A stretch of 64,000 nt of DNA, from NCBI RefSeq assembly GCF_018613315.1, contig NZ_JAGGQL010000005.1, positions 359,538 through 423,537 on the forward strand, in the 5' to 3' direction. Shown one piece after another: positions 42,406-51,628 of the stretch. The stretch is from Bacillus sp. ISL-37 (GTDB taxonomy: Bacteria; Bacillota; Bacilli; Bacillales; Cytobacillaceae). How positions within the stretch are numbered: the first letter of the stretch is position 1; each line of letters opens with the position of its first letter. The notes beneath the pieces are model-generated. The model made no database searches. It was not told the origin of the DNA and saw only the letters and a list, made by a program, of their open reading frames with translations. Both the position numbers and the translations under genes were made by a program.

Positions 42406-45165
42406 TTAGTAATTTTCTTTTACAACAGTTGCACAGCGTTCACATAATGTTGGGTGTTCTTCAACCTTGCCGACTTCTGGTGTGACAACCCAGCATCTCT
42501 CACAAGTTTCGCCTTCAGCTTTTGTAACAACAATCGCTGTATTTTCAAGTTTGATCGCATGATCAGGAGCCTGGTCGTAGCTTCCTGCGACTTCGAACCC
42601 TGAAACAATGAACAGCTGGCTTAAGTTTTCAGAGATTGAATCCAAAAGCTCTTTTGTGCTGTCGTTTACGTATAAAGAAACCTTCGCAGTCAGGGACTTA
42701 CCAATGACCTTCTGATTCCTAGCTTCTTCAAGAGCCTTCAGGACATCGTCACGTAGCTTCATGAATGCATTCCACTTGTTTTCAAGTGCTTCTGCATTTG
42801 CGATTTCCTTTGCTTCAGGCATATCTGTCAGCTGGACGCTGTCTTCCTTCGCTGAAGGAATGAATGCCCAAACCTCATCAGCTGTATGAGAAAGGATCGG
42901 TGCAGTCAGCTTAACCAATGCAAGCAAACTCTCGTGTAATACTGTCTGGATAGCTCGTCGCTCAGAGTTGTCTGTAGCTTCGATATATAAGACATCCTTT
43001 GCAAAATCCAGATAGAATGCACTTAAGTCAAGAGTACAGAAATTATTGACCGCATGGTAGACACCGGCAAATTCATAATTGTCATAAGCATTGTTTACAT
43101 ATTTGATCAATTTGTTCAACTTCACGAGCATGAACTGATCAACTTCACGAAGCTGCTCGAATGGCACGGCATCAGTTTCAGGATTGAAATCAGAAAGGTT
43201 GCCAAGCAAGAATCTAAATGTGTTACGGATTTTACGGTACACTTCAGCAACCTGCTTCAGGATCGCGTCAGAAACACGTACGTCGGATTGATAATCGACG
43301 GATGCAACCCAAAGACGCAGGATATCGGCACCCAACTGGTTCATAACCTTCGCAGGAACGACAACGTTACCGATTGATTTACTCATCTTGCGGCCTTCTC
43401 CATCAAGTGCGAAACCGTGGCTCAGGACACCTTTGTATGGTGCTTTGCCTGTTACTGCAACTGCTGTAGATAATGATGAATTGAACCAGCCACGGTATTG
43501 GTCAGATCCTTCAAGATAAAGGTCTGCAGGGCGCTGGAGGTCATCACGCTCTACTAGAACTGCCTGGTGGGATGAGCCTGAGTCGAACCAAACATCCATG
43601 ATGTCCGTTTCTTTCGTAAACTGTCCATTAGGGCTGCCAGGGTGGCTAAATCCTTCAGGGAGCAATTCCTTCGCTTCTTTTTCAAACCAGATATTAGAGC
43701 CTTGCTCACGGAAGAGGTTTGAGACATGGTCGATTGTTTCGTCCGTAATGATTTCTTCCCCGTTTTCTGCATAGAATACCGGAATTGGAACACCCCATGC
43801 ACGCTGGCGGGAGATACACCAGTCACCGCGATCACGGACCATATTGAATAGTCTTGTTTCGCCCCATGCTGGTACCCATTTTGTTTCTTCAACAGCTTTT
43901 AGCAATTCGCCGCGGAAATCTTTGATCGACGCAAACCATTGTGCTGTCGCACGGAAGATAACAGGTTTTTTAGTTCTCCAGTCATGCGGGTAGGAGTGTG
44001 TGATGAAGCTTAGCTTCAGTAAAGCGCCAGCTTCTTCAAGCTTTTCTGTGATTGGCTTGTTCGCCTGATCATAGAATAAACCTTCAAAGCCTTCTGCTTC
44101 AGCTGTCATAACACCCTTATCATCTACAGGGCATAAAACTTCAAGTCCATACTTCTGGCCAACATGGAAGTCATCCTCCCCGTGTCCTGGTGCAGTGTGG
44201 ACACATCCTGTACCAGCATCTGTCGTTACGTGCTCGCCAAGCATGACAAGTGAAGTGCGGTCGTATAATGGATGCTTTGCAAGGACACCTTCAAGCTCTT
44301 TACCAGCAAGTTTCTTAACTGTTGAAGTATTTTCCCAGCCGATTTCATTCGTAACTGCTTCTAAAAGTTCTTCAGCAACAAGGAATTTCCTACCGTCAGC
44401 TTCTACAACAACGTATGTCAATTCTGGGTGAACGGAGATTCCAAGGTTTGCCGGAATCGTCCATGGTGTTGTCGTCCAGATGACGATTTCAACATCCTGG
44501 TCAAGAACTCCTTTGCCGTCTTTAACAGGGAATCCAACATAGATCGATGCAGAACGCTTATCTTGATATTCAATCTCAGCTTCAGCAAGTGCTGATTCAC
44601 TTGATGGTGACCAGTAAACAGGCTTTTTCCCTTTGTAGATGTATCCCTTTTTGGCCATTTCGCCGAATACTTTGATTTGCTGTGCTTCATATTCAGGCTT
44701 CAAAGTGATATAAGGATTTTCCCAATCACCTCTCACTCCCAGACGCTTGAACTGTTCACGCTGGTTATTGATTTGCTCATATGCATATTCTTCACATAGC
44801 TTCCTGAACTCAGCTACAGTCATTTCCTTGCGTTTTACACCCTTGTTCGTCAATGCCTGCTCGATTGGCAATCCATGAGTGTCCCAGCCAGGTACATATG
44901 GCGAACAATAACCGCTCATTGATTTATAACGGACGATAAAATCTTTGAGGATTTTATTAAGTGCGTGACCCATATGGATATCTCCATTAGCGTATGGAGG
45001 TCCGTCATGCAGGATGAACAGCGGGCGTCCTTCTGTGTGCTTTTGAACCTTTTCATAAATATTCATTTCTTCCCATTTTGCCTGAATTTCAGGTTCCCTG
45101 TTCGGAAGGTTTCCGCGCATTGGAAACTCGGTCTTCGGCATGAGCAAAGTATCTTTGTACTCCAT
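42406..45165 (-). CDS. ileS: Isoleucyl-tRNA synthetase
   Basis: A class I synthetase of 919 residues. The HIGH motif is HMGHAL in [14 protein letters not shown], then the CP1 editing domain ([31 protein letters not shown]) and the KMSKS motif in [14 protein letters not shown]. The C-terminal zinc site has CERCWVV and CERCATV. The frame is open 46 codons upstream, through the T-box. The true start is ATG 45165, with AGGAGG 9 nt before it and [15 protein letters not shown] matching B. subtilis IleS. Expression is controlled by the T-box directly upstream. Confidence 0.98.
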   Translation of the reverse strand: MEYKDTLLMPKTEFPMRGNLPNREPEIQAKWEEMNIYEKVQKHTEGRPLFILHDGPPYANGDIHMGHALNKILKDFIVRYKSMSGYCSPYVPGWDTHGLPIEQALTNKGVKRKEMTVAEFRKLCEEYAYEQINNQREQFKRLGVRGDWENPYITLKPEYEAQQIKVFGEMAKKGYIYKGKKPVYWSPSSESALAEAEIEYQDKRSASIYVGFPVKDGKGVLDQDVEIVIWTTTPWTIPANLGISVHPELTYVVVEADGRKFLVAEELLEAVTNEIGWENTSTVKKLAGKELEGVLAKHPLYDRTSLVMLGEHVTTDAGTGCVHTAPGHGEDDFHVGQKYGLEVLCPVDDKGVMTAEAEGFEGLFYDQANKPITEKLEEAGALLKLSFITHSYPHDWRTKKPVIFRATAQWFASIKDFRGELLKAVEETKWVPAWGETRLFNMVRDRGDWCISRQRAWGVPIPVFYAENGEEIITDETIDHVSNLFREQGSNIWFEKEAKELLPEGFSHPGSPNGQFTKETDIMDVWFDSGSSHQAVLVERDDLQRPADLYLEGSDQYRGWFNSSLSTAVAVTGKAPYKGVLSHGFALDGEGRKMSKSIGNVVVPAKVMNQLGADILRLWVASVDYQSDVRVSDAILKQVAEVYRKIRNTFRFLLGNLSDFNPETDAVPFEQLREVDQFMLVKLNKLIKYVNNAYDNYEFAGVYHAVNNFCTLDLSAFYLDFAKDVLYIEATDNSERRAIQTVLHESLLALVKLTAPILSHTADEVWAFIPSAKEDSVQLTDMPEAKEIANAEALENKWNAFMKLRDDVLKALEEARNQKVIGKSLTAKVSLYVNDSTKELLDSISENLSQLFIVSGFEVAGSYDQAPDHAIKLENTAIVVTKAEGETCERCWVVTPEVGKVEEHPTLCERCATVVKENY

Positions 45166-45221
45166 TAGATTGATCCTCCTATTTTTACCGTTGCAATCAC
45201 GAAAGAAACAATAGTGAAAAT

Positions 45222-45500
45222 AAAAAAACCTCCTCATCCCTGAAAAGGGACGAGAAGGTTTATATTCCCGCGGTACCACCCTAAATAGACAAGGATTCAT
45301 CATCCTGTCCTCTTAGCATTCTTAACGCGAATGTCACGCCTGTGCTTACTGATCCTAAAGGATGTTCAGCTCGGAACTATCGGGTGATTTTCTGGCTATC
45401 CGCTTGCAATGGGCTTCCACCTTCCCCATTTCGCTGAAAAGCAAGCAACTGGAACGCCATACTGTCCCTGTCATCGTTTCTGTCATGTATTGCACTTTGT
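45222..45500 (-). promoter_or_regulatory. T-box riboswitch of ileS
   Basis: The T-box sequence AGGGTGGTACCGCG is at 45269-45282 on the minus strand. The terminator arms AACCTTCTCGTCCC/GGGATGAGGAGGTT (45227-45260) with a T run follow. Upstream a Stem I with an AGTA bulge (GACAGTATGG) and pairing TGGC/GCCA can be drawn. The 3' side after GCCA reads GAAAATCACC, putting a candidate ATC isoleucine specifier at 45386-45388. Uncharged tRNA-Ile would stabilise the antiterminator. The T-box and terminator are certain; the specifier is my fold. Confidence 0.93.
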
Positions 45501-45506
45501 TATGAA

Positions 45507-45536
45507 ATTATATGCGAAATAACGTCCCCGCGTCAA
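45507..45536 (-). promoter_or_regulatory. Sigma-A promoter of the ileS T-box transcript
   Basis: TTGACG (45531-45536) and TATAAT (45507-45512) on the minus strand are separated by 18 nt. The -35 contains the TGA stop codon of divIVA, so the ileS promoter begins inside the previous gene. Confidence 0.85.
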
Positions 45537-46054
45537 GCCAGTGAATCTTCTTCTTCTCTTGCAGCAGCCTTCAATTCTGTTGAATCCAATTCATATTCAA
45601 GCAGATGATCCCAATCATCGGTGTTCAGCATATCCAGCTGCGCCTCGATCAGCATCTTGAACCTTGTTCTGAATACTTTTGACTGCTTCTTCAATTCTTC
45701 AATTTCCAGGGCGATTTTACGTGCCTTGGATAGAGATTCGTTGATGATCCGGTCAGCGTTCTTTTCCGCTTCCTTGACGATCAGCTTTGCTTCCTTTTGC
45801 GCATTGCGGCGAACTTCTTCCCCAGCTTCTTGGGCAATCACGATTGATTTATTCAAGGTTTCTTCTATATTTGTAAAATGGCCAAGCCTGGAATTCATTT
45901 CATTTAGCTTTTCTTCCATCTCTTTTTTTTCACGGATAATTAGTTCGTAGTCCTTGATCACATTGTCAAGAAACTCATTTACTTCATCTTCATCATACCC
46001 GCGAAATCCTTTATTGAATTCTTTGTTGTGTATATCTAACGGCGTTAAAGGCAT
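45533..46054 (-). CDS. divIVA: Cell division initiation protein DivIVA
   Basis: DivIVA binds negatively curved membrane at poles and division sites and recruits MinJ, RacA and others. The 173-residue protein has the membrane-binding N-terminal domain MPLTPLDIHNKEFNKGFRGY, with the conserved Phe/Arg tip. A long coiled coil (about 30-150) ends in DWDHLLEYELDSTELKAAA. ATG 46054 has GGGAGGT 6 nt upstream, and the open frame above it is not conserved. It is slightly longer than B. subtilis DivIVA (164). Confidence 0.97.
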   Translation of the reverse strand: MPLTPLDIHNKEFNKGFRGYDEDEVNEFLDNVIKDYELIIREKKEMEEKLNEMNSRLGHFTNIEETLNKSIVIAQEAGEEVRRNAQKEAKLIVKEAEKNADRIINESLSKARKIALEIEELKKQSKVFRTRFKMLIEAQLDMLNTDDWDHLLEYELDSTELKAAAREEEDSLA

Positions 46055-46145
46055 TACGCCACCTCCCATTAAGTTATAATCCTTTATGTACTTAAAGCAA
46101 TGATTCGACAAATAAACTAAAAATCCTTCTTCTATTACTATATAA

Positions 46146-46919
46146 TTATTTTTTTCTCCCGGCAATAACTCGATATTTATCTTTTTTTGTTTTCCCGTCA
46201 ATTGTGATGATTTTCGCACGCCCGTAACCACGTGCTGAAATAACATCACCTTCACCGCATTCAAAAGCAGTATTTTCAATCGCAGTCCAATTAACCTTTA
46301 CTTGGCCATGCTGGATGAGTAACTGAGATTTTTGCCTTGAGATATTGAACAGTGCGGACATGACGGTATCCAGACGCAATGACGAAACGGTAGTGTTCAT
46401 TTCATTCCATTCCTCAGTAATTCCCACTGCCATTTCAAGCGGAAGCTCTGACAAGCCAATCGAAGCTCTGCCGATTGATTCTAATTGAAGCCCGATGTAA
46501 TCGGCGATTTCCTCAGCTGCGAAAAATTGCACAACATCTCCGTCAATCAGGATATCTCCAAATTTCCCACGCTTCAAGCCAAGTGACATCAGGCTGCCCA
46601 AAACTTGACGGTGTTCGATATTCACAAACTTCTTTGCATATTCAATACCAAAAAGCTTTACCTGGAAATCATCTTCTTTAACTTCCATATACTCTGGAAA
46701 AAGAAATGCCCGTTTTCTCTCGGTACCTGGTGCACCGCCAAACAGTTCCCACTTAACATCGGGATGCTTGCCGATAACGGTAGACAAGATTTGCTGCTCC
46801 CTCGGATCCAAAAAATCAGTCAATTTCGGGGCATAGTTTTGTTCAACATACTCTTTCCAGTTAATGACCTGATCGATAAATTCCCGTTCCTCGGGACGGA
46901 AATGCTGGTAAATACTCAT
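46146..46919 (-). CDS. ylmH: S4-domain RNA-binding protein YlmH (RqcP2-like)
   Basis: The 257-residue protein matches YlmH in length and layout. An N-terminal domain (MSIYQHFRPEEREFIDQV) is followed by the S4 domain near residues 180-250 (LRLDTVMSALFNISRQKSQL, QVKVNWT). YlmH is reported to bind 50S-peptidyl-tRNA complexes and act in ribosome quality control beside RqcH/RqcP; RqcH is also encoded in this window. It lies between ylmG and divIVA, with AAAGGAG before the ATG. Confidence 0.94.
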   Translation of the reverse strand: MSIYQHFRPEEREFIDQVINWKEYVEQNYAPKLTDFLDPREQQILSTVIGKHPDVKWELFGGAPGTERKRAFLFPEYMEVKEDDFQVKLFGIEYAKKFVNIEHRQVLGSLMSLGLKRGKFGDILIDGDVVQFFAAEEIADYIGLQLESIGRASIGLSELPLEMAVGITEEWNEMNTTVSSLRLDTVMSALFNISRQKSQLLIQHGQVKVNWTAIENTAFECGEGDVISARGYGRAKIITIDGKTKKDKYRVIAGRKK

Positions 46920-46949
46920 TTTGTACTCCTTTTACATTTAAAACATTAA

Positions 46950-46982
46950 TAGAAAATAAGCAGGGTCTGATTCAGACCCTGC
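46950..46982 (-). terminator. Terminator between ylmG and ylmH
   Basis: A perfect 11-bp stem, GCAGGGTCTGA/TCAGACCCTGC, with a 1-nt centre (46960-46982). On the minus strand TTATTTTC follows. It would end the ylmC-ylmG unit, so ylmH may have its own promoter or depend on read-through. Confidence 0.8.
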
Positions 46983-47002
46983 AAGACAAGAAATGATCTT
47001 TA

Positions 47003-47263
47003 TTAAAACCATGCAGCCAGCTGATACAATCCACTGACAGCAAAACGCAATACAAGGAACGCAACGATTGGCGAAATATCAATCATGCCGATTGAAGGAA
47101 CAATCCGTCGGAAAGGCTCCAGGAAAGGTTCGCAAATACGTGCTAAAAATTGTCCGATTGCTGTTTCTCTGGCATTAGGGAACCATGACATGAAAATATA
47201 AATAATCAAGGCCCACTGATAAAGACTGACTATCTGAGCTATTATGCCTATTACTAAATCCAT
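47003..47263 (-). CDS. ylmG: YggT family membrane protein YlmG
   Basis: An 86-residue YggT-family protein with two hydrophobic segments ([20 protein letters not shown] and [18 protein letters not shown]). It has the family stretch [21 protein letters not shown] between them. Homologs sit next to sepF in many Gram-positives and are linked to division or membrane organisation; the biochemical role is unknown. It starts 5 nt after the sepF stop codon. Confidence 0.94.
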   Translation of the reverse strand: MDLVIGIIAQIVSLYQWALIIYIFMSWFPNARETAIGQFLARICEPFLEPFRRIVPSIGMIDISPIVAFLVLRFAVSGLYQLAAWF

Positions 47264-47268
47264 TTACT

Positions 47269-47709
47269 CTACCACCTCGACTCTTGGTAATCCCGCTCCT
47301 GCATCAGTTCAGAAATATTTCCTGTTACTTCTACATTATCCGGGGTACATAAGAAGATATTCATGCCGATCCGCTGGATATCCCCGCTGATCGCATAGAC
47401 TGTTCCGCTGAGGAAATCTACTATACGCCTTGCCTGATCCTGTTCGATACGCTGCAGGTTCACAACAACTGCCCGGCGATTTTTTAAATGATCAGCAATA
47501 TCCTGTGCTTCCGCATACATTCTAGGTTCCATCAGGATCACTTTCGAAGACTTTTGCACACTCTGCAGGCTTACCACATTCTGCTTTTGCTGAACAGGCT
47601 GTTTATTGGGCTTGAAAGGCTCAGCTTCTCCCTCGAGCATTTCCTCATCATTATAGTCATATTCATCTTCCAGGAAAAAAAATGTCTTAATTTTTGATTT
47701 TAAGCTCAT
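47269..47709 (-). CDS. sepF: Cell division protein SepF
   Basis: SepF tethers FtsZ to the membrane and bundles it into arcs. The 146-residue protein has an N-terminal amphipathic membrane helix ([12 protein letters not shown]), an acidic linker ([10 protein letters not shown]) and the C-terminal DUF552 domain with [20 protein letters not shown] and [17 protein letters not shown] 47709 is chosen: GGAGGT lies 8 nt before it, inside the end of ylmE. The frame extends 7 codons further. Confidence 0.96.
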   Translation of the reverse strand: MSLKSKIKTFFFLEDEYDYNDEEMLEGEAEPFKPNKQPVQQKQNVVSLQSVQKSSKVILMEPRMYAEAQDIADHLKNRRAVVVNLQRIEQDQARRIVDFLSGTVYAISGDIQRIGMNIFLCTPDNVEVTGNISELMQERDYQESRW

Positions 47710-47710
47710 A

Positions 47711-48397
47711 TTAATGCACCTCCGATTCATTGCCTACCAAGGCAGTGCCAATACGCACCATTGTTGATCCTTCTTCAACAGCTATTTGAAAGTCATTTGA
47801 CATTCCCATTGACAGTTCATTACATGGTGCAAATTCAAGTTTCCGCGATTGTATATCTGCTTGCAGCCTTTTCATTGTCCTGAAGCAATCCCTGATCACT
47901 TGCTCATCCTCCGTTAAAGGGGCCATCGTCATCAATCCGCTGATTTCAATATTGGAAAACTGCTTCAGTTCTTTTACAAAACCAATGACATCATCCGGTT
48001 TTAACCCATGCTTGCTCTCTTCGCCGGATGCATTGACCTGGATCAGACATCTCACTTTTGAACCTGATCGTTTATTGATTTCTTTTGCAAGTGACAGCCT
48101 GTCCAATGAATGGATATATGTAACATGCTCAATGATGTTTTTCACTTTTCTCGTTTGCAGCGTCCCAATAAAATGCCAGACCGGCTTGTCCCCTAATTGG
48201 CCAATTTTATGAAGCAGTCCTTCATCCCGATTTTCGCCAAGATGGGTGACCCCAGCATCAACGGCTTCCTGTGCCCGTTCTGGTGAAACATATTTAGTTA
48301 CCGCAATAATCTTGATTTCTTCTGGATTACGCCCGGCTTTGTTACAGGCATCTGCTATTTGATTCTGGATAACCTCCAGATTTTCTCTGACTTTCAT
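47711..48397 (-). CDS. ylmE: Pyridoxal phosphate homeostasis protein (YggS family, YlmE)
   Basis: A 228-residue PLP-binding protein, a TIM barrel without known enzyme activity that keeps B6 and amino-acid pools balanced. The PLP lysine is in [15 protein letters not shown], followed by [17 protein letters not shown], the SGLMTMAP stretch and [24 protein letters not shown]. Its ATG overlaps the ylmD stop codon by one base (TAATG). Confidence 0.96.
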   Translation of the reverse strand: MKVRENLEVIQNQIADACNKAGRNPEEIKIIAVTKYVSPERAQEAVDAGVTHLGENRDEGLLHKIGQLGDKPVWHFIGTLQTRKVKNIIEHVTYIHSLDRLSLAKEINKRSGSKVRCLIQVNASGEESKHGLKPDDVIGFVKELKQFSNIEISGLMTMAPLTEDEQVIRDCFRTMKRLQADIQSRKLEFAPCNELSMGMSNDFQIAVEEGSTMVRIGTALVGNESEVH

Positions 48398-49227
48398 TAT
48401 GGATGGCTATCCTCCTTCCAGCCGATATAAGCCATCATTCGGCCTGCATTACCCTTATCCCGTCTGTGGGAATAGAAATGCTCACTATGGCAGCTAGTGC
48501 AATAATCGGTTACATGTATATTCCCGTCTTCTACCCCTGTCTTTAACAGAATCTGACGGTTCAATTCCTTTAAATCGAGAGAATATTGACCTTCACTAAC
48601 TTGATTATATGGTAATATATCGACACCATCTAGTATATTTTTCACTAAATTGATGACTCTCTCATCAACAATATAACATTTTTTGCATATTGATGGGCCT
48701 ATAATGGCAGAAATTTTTTCTGTTTTTGCGCCATTTTGCTGAAATTTGCTGACCATTTCCGCCGCAATACCGTGAACAGTGCCTTTCCAGCCAGCGTGAG
48801 CGACCCCGATCAGCCTGGTCTCCGGTTCAATAAAATAAAGCGGGACACAGTCTGCAAAACAAAGTGTCAGCAGGATCCCTTGCTCATCTGTCAGAAAGCC
48901 ATCCGTTCTTGAAAAAGAAGTATCATAGGTCGTTGAGCCTCTTCCTTGATCCGATTTTCCGATTTTGGCGATGCTGATATCATGAGTTTGTTCTGCTCCA
49001 ACCCATCTGGAAAGGGGAAATTCGATCTTATCGGCCAGCAGGAGACGATTTTCACAAACAGCATTCTGCTCGTCTCCTACATGAAAGCCGAAGTTCAAAC
49101 CCGAAAAAGCATCCTGCTGGCTCACGCCACCGTTCTTCGTTGTGAACCCAACCTCAAGCCCAGGATAACGCTCCATCCACTCTTTAATTTTAAAATATTC
49201 CTGGCTTTCTAAGATGAATGGTTCCAT
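48397..49227 (-). CDS. ylmD: Laccase-domain purine nucleoside-acting enzyme (YfiH/PgeF family, YlmD)
   Basis: A 276-residue multicopper-oxidase-like fold protein. Metal and active-site motifs include LTLCFADCVPLYF, GVAHAGWKGTVHGI and IGPSICKKCYIVD. Family members are reported as peptidoglycan editing factors (PgeF) and as purine nucleoside phosphorylase/adenosine deaminase-like enzymes. The function in Bacillus is not settled. It is coupled to ylmE through a TAATG junction. Confidence 0.93.
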   Translation of the reverse strand: MEPFILESQEYFKIKEWMERYPGLEVGFTTKNGGVSQQDAFSGLNFGFHVGDEQNAVCENRLLLADKIEFPLSRWVGAEQTHDISIAKIGKSDQGRGSTTYDTSFSRTDGFLTDEQGILLTLCFADCVPLYFIEPETRLIGVAHAGWKGTVHGIAAEMVSKFQQNGAKTEKISAIIGPSICKKCYIVDERVINLVKNILDGVDILPYNQVSEGQYSLDLKELNRQILLKTGVEDGNIHVTDYCTSCHSEHFYSHRRDKGNAGRMMAYIGWKEDSHP

Positions 49228-49293
49228 ATTTTTACCTCACACGTTTTTGTCTAGTTTATCACATACAAACCGCAATACAACAGTATTACGATG

Positions 49294-49569
49294 TTACTCA
49301 TCACCGTCACTTTTTTGTTGCAGATATCCCCCGCTGTCTTTATACCGGACTAAAATGACATCTTCACCTATTTTCAGGATATTTGTCCAGGGAATCACAA
49401 CCTCATCTTCCTTTCCGAAGAATCCCAGCACCTTACCTGAACTCCCAATCACAACAGCTTCGATTTTACCCGTATTTAAATTGATTTCAAAATCCTCTAT
49501 ATTACCAAGCCTTTTTCCATCCGAAACATTCACGACATCTTTAACTTGAAATTCTGTCACCTTAACCAT
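49294..49569 (-). CDS. ylmC: YlmC/YmxH family PRC-barrel protein
   Basis: A 91-residue PRC-barrel protein with VSDGKRLGNIEDFEINLNTG and VVIPWTNILKIGEDVILVR. The YlmC/YmxH family is common in spore-formers, and one paralog lies near sporulation genes; no biochemical role is known to me. GGAGGG precedes the ATG. The gene follows sigG here with R4 between them. B. subtilis has ylmA in that gap. Confidence 0.9.
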   Translation of the reverse strand: MVKVTEFQVKDVVNVSDGKRLGNIEDFEINLNTGKIEAVVIGSSGKVLGFFGKEDEVVIPWTNILKIGEDVILVRYKDSGGYLQQKSDGDE

Positions 49570-49716
49570 ATAGATCCCTCCGGATTTCGCTTTGGCATTA
49601 ATTAGCCCTTATATAAAATATATGAAGGGGAAACAGATGTATGAATTACTTCAGTGGATCTTGAATTTTATAGAGTCGTCCTACTTCGTAATGCCCTTGT
49701 ATAAAACAAAGAACAA

Positions 49717-49833
49717 AAAAGCGCAAGCGCCTTGTTCAGCCCCGACAAGCGCTGGAGGGCCGACCAGTGAAGTCGTTCTTTGACTTCATTGGGCGGACCG
49801 AAGCGACTCGAGGGGCTAGGCGCTGGAGCTGGA
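49717..49833 (+). repeat. Interspersed structured repeat, copy R4 (minimal)
   Basis: This is the shortest complete copy, 117 bp. The ends pair as GCGCC/GGCGC and AGCCCC/GGGGCT. The inner hairpin is CCGACCAGTGAAGTC (49760-49774) with GACTTCATTGGGCGG (49782-49796). Compared with R3, two inner base pairs change on both strands together (T-A to G-C, A-T to C-G). It lies between sigG and ylmC. Confidence 0.85.
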
Positions 49834-49885
49834 TTAAAAATACTACATGTATTTATCCAACTAAATAATTTTTATAATTTCCTAA

Positions 49886-49914
49886 ACGATAAAAAAGCTG
49901 CCAAAAGGCAGCTT
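49886..49914 (-). terminator. sigG terminator
   Basis: AAGCTGCC (49895-49902) pairs with GGCAGCTT (49907-49914). On the minus strand TTTTTTATCG follows. It starts at the sigG stop codon. Confidence 0.88.
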
Positions 49915-50692
49915 AGCTTTGGATATTCTTATTCATTTGTTTGATGGCTGCTTTTTCAAGACGGGACACCTGGGCTTGTGAGATGCCGATTTCATCGGCT
50001 ACCTCCATTTGTGTCTTACCCTGGAAGAATCTCTTCCTTAGAATCAACTTTTCACGCTCATTCAGGCGTCTCATACCTTCCTTCAAGGCGATTTCTTCAA
50101 TCCAGTTTGTATCCTTGTTCCGTTCATCACTTAGCTGGTCCATCACATAGATTGGATCTCCGCCATCGTTATAGATCGGTTCAAATAAGGACACGGGATC
50201 CTGAATCGCATCAAGAGCGAAGACAATTTCCTCGTGAGGTACCTCTAGAACCTTGGCGATTTCTTCCGCAGTTGGTTCCCTTGATGCCTCACTCATCAGC
50301 CTTTCGCGTACCTGAAGCGCTTTATAGGCTATATCCCTTAATGAGCGCGAGACTCTGATTGGATTATTATCTCGTAAATACCGTCTAATTTCACCGATGA
50401 TCATCGGGACGGCATAGGTGGAAAACTTAACATTTTGTCCCAAATCAAAATTATCAATGGACTTCATAAGACCTATACATCCGACCTGAAATAGGTCGTC
50501 AACAAACTCGCCCCGGTTGTTAAAACGCTGGATTACACTTAAAACAAGCCTCAGGTTCCCATTCACAAGTTTCTCTCTTGCTGTGATGTCACCGCTTTGC
50601 ATTTCTCTAAAAAGTTTTCTCATTTCCTCGTTTTTAAGAACGGGAAGCTTTGATGTATCAACACCGCAAATTTCAACTTTGTTTCGTGTCAA
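49913..50692 (-). CDS. sigG: Forespore sigma factor sigma-G
   Basis: Sigma-G drives late forespore gene expression after engulfment. The 259-residue protein shows the N-terminal RNKVEICGVDTSKLPVLKNE, region 2 (LVNGNLRLVLSVIQRFNNRG, FQVGCIGLMKSIDNF) and the region 4 helix-turn-helix (TQMEVADEIGISQAQVSRLE). The start is TTG at 50690-50692, 7 nt after AGGAGG. The same ribosome binding site is paired in a leader hairpin (50701-50713). Together with the candidate forespore promoter this suggests restrained expression. It lies 172 bp after sigE. Confidence 0.97.
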   Translation of the reverse strand: MTRNKVEICGVDTSKLPVLKNEEMRKLFREMQSGDITAREKLVNGNLRLVLSVIQRFNNRGEFVDDLFQVGCIGLMKSIDNFDLGQNVKFSTYAVPMIIGEIRRYLRDNNPIRVSRSLRDIAYKALQVRERLMSEASREPTAEEIAKVLEVPHEEIVFALDAIQDPVSLFEPIYNDGGDPIYVMDQLSDERNKDTNWIEEIALKEGMRRLNEREKLILRKRFFQGKTQMEVADEIGISQAQVSRLEKAAIKQMNKNIQS

Positions 50693-50700
50693 TCTTTTCC

Positions 50701-50713
50701 CTCCTCACAGGAG
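50701..50713 (-). promoter_or_regulatory. Shine-Dalgarno-sequestering hairpin in the sigG leader
   Basis: On the minus strand the leader reads CTCCTGTGAGGAG just before the TTG start. CTCCT pairs with AGGAG, which is part of the AGGAGG ribosome binding site, around a 3-nt loop. The hairpin is small but perfect, and it occludes the only ribosome binding site. I recall a report that B. subtilis sigG translation is reduced by a leader hairpin; homology to that was not checked. Confidence 0.6.
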
Positions 50714-50727
50714 CTGCTGTCAAAAAT

Positions 50728-50756
50728 CAGTATCTCCGCAGGAAGGAAAAATATGC
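50728..50756 (-). promoter_or_regulatory. Candidate sigma-F/sigma-G promoter of sigG
   Basis: GCATA (50752-50756) and GGAGATACTG (50728-50737) on the minus strand fit the sigma-F pattern GYATA and GGnrAnAnT. The spacer is 14 nt, against about 16 nt in the consensus. The start site would lie about 30 nt before the sigG TTG. The spacing makes this uncertain. Confidence 0.45.
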
Positions 50757-50864
50757 ACTATTTACCTAAAGCCTGGACTGGATTCAGGAAGAATCAGCCA
50801 GGAAAACCGCCAAGTTATCACTTTTATCAGAGAGAAAAAAATTTTTTTATAGAAAATTTTTCTG

Positions 50865-51584
50865 CTATACCATTTTATTGAATTCTTTACGCAAACGTTT
50901 GATGATTCTTTTTTCCAGACGTGAAATATAAGATTGTGAAATTCCTAGCATATCCGCTACATCCTTTTGTGTCTTTTCCTCGCCACTCCCAAGACCAAAA
51001 CGCAATTCCATGATTTGCTTTTCACGATCGGAAAGTTGCTGCAGCGCTTTAACCAGCAATTTTTTATCCACATTGGACTCAAGGTCCTTTGTGATAATAT
51101 CGTCATCTGTTCCAAGAACATCGGACAAAAGCAGTTCATTTCCATCCCAATCAATATTCAAAGGCTCGTCAAAGGAAACCTCCGACCGCAGTTTATTATT
51201 CCTTCGCAAATACATCAGGATTTCATTTTCAATACATCTAGAAGCGTAGGTCGCTAGCTTAATTTTCTTCTCAGGATTGAACGTATTGACCGCCTTAATC
51301 AATCCGATTGTTCCGATACTGATTAAGTCTTCAATATTAATGCCCGTGTTTTCGAATTTTCGCGCGATGTAGACAACGAGTCTCAAATTCCTTTCGATGA
51401 GAATCGACCTTGCCGCTTTATCCCCATTTGGAAGTTTGTTCAAAAGCACTTCTTCCTCTTCTTTCGTTAAAGGAGGTGGCAACGCTTCGCTACCGCCGAT
51501 ATAATATATTTCATCTGTTTTCAAGCCCAGTTTCATTAATAATTTATACCAGTAATAGGATATCCGAAGCCGCAAATTTTTCAT
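50865..51584 (-). CDS. sigE: Mother-cell sigma factor pro-sigma-E
   Basis: The 239-residue precursor is almost identical to B. subtilis pro-sigma-E. The first 27 residues ([20 protein letters not shown] and following) form the membrane-associated pro-sequence; processing by SpoIIGA falls after Tyr27 in B. subtilis and [10 protein letters not shown] is kept. Region 2 ([19 protein letters not shown]) and region 4 ([20 protein letters not shown]) follow. ATG 51584 is chosen by AGGAGGACAATCA. It lies 44 nt after spoIIGA, its activating protease. Confidence 0.98.
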   Translation of the reverse strand: MKNLRLRISYYWYKLLMKLGLKTDEIYYIGGSEALPPPLTKEEEEVLLNKLPNGDKAARSILIERNLRLVVYIARKFENTGINIEDLISIGTIGLIKAVNTFNPEKKIKLATYASRCIENEILMYLRRNNKLRSEVSFDEPLNIDWDGNELLLSDVLGTDDDIITKDLESNVDKKLLVKALQQLSDREKQIMELRFGLGSGEEKTQKDVADMLGISQSYISRLEKRIIKRLRKEFNKMV

Positions 51585-51628
51585 TGATTGTCCTCCTTCT
51601 AAATTATGTATTTCTGAGTATAGTAATA

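Noticed and set aside
42406-45303. Longer IleS reading from 45303
   Set aside because: The first 46 codons lie in the T-box leader, and AGGAGG supports the ATG at 45165.
45533-46279. Longer DivIVA reading from 46279
   Set aside because: The 75 extra codons overlap the ylmH 3' end and do not resemble any DivIVA N-terminus. GGGAGGT marks the ATG at 46054.
49592-49783. Plus-strand 63-codon frame downstream of sigG
   Set aside because: It runs into repeat R4 and has no recognisable domain. The frame is explained by the repeat.
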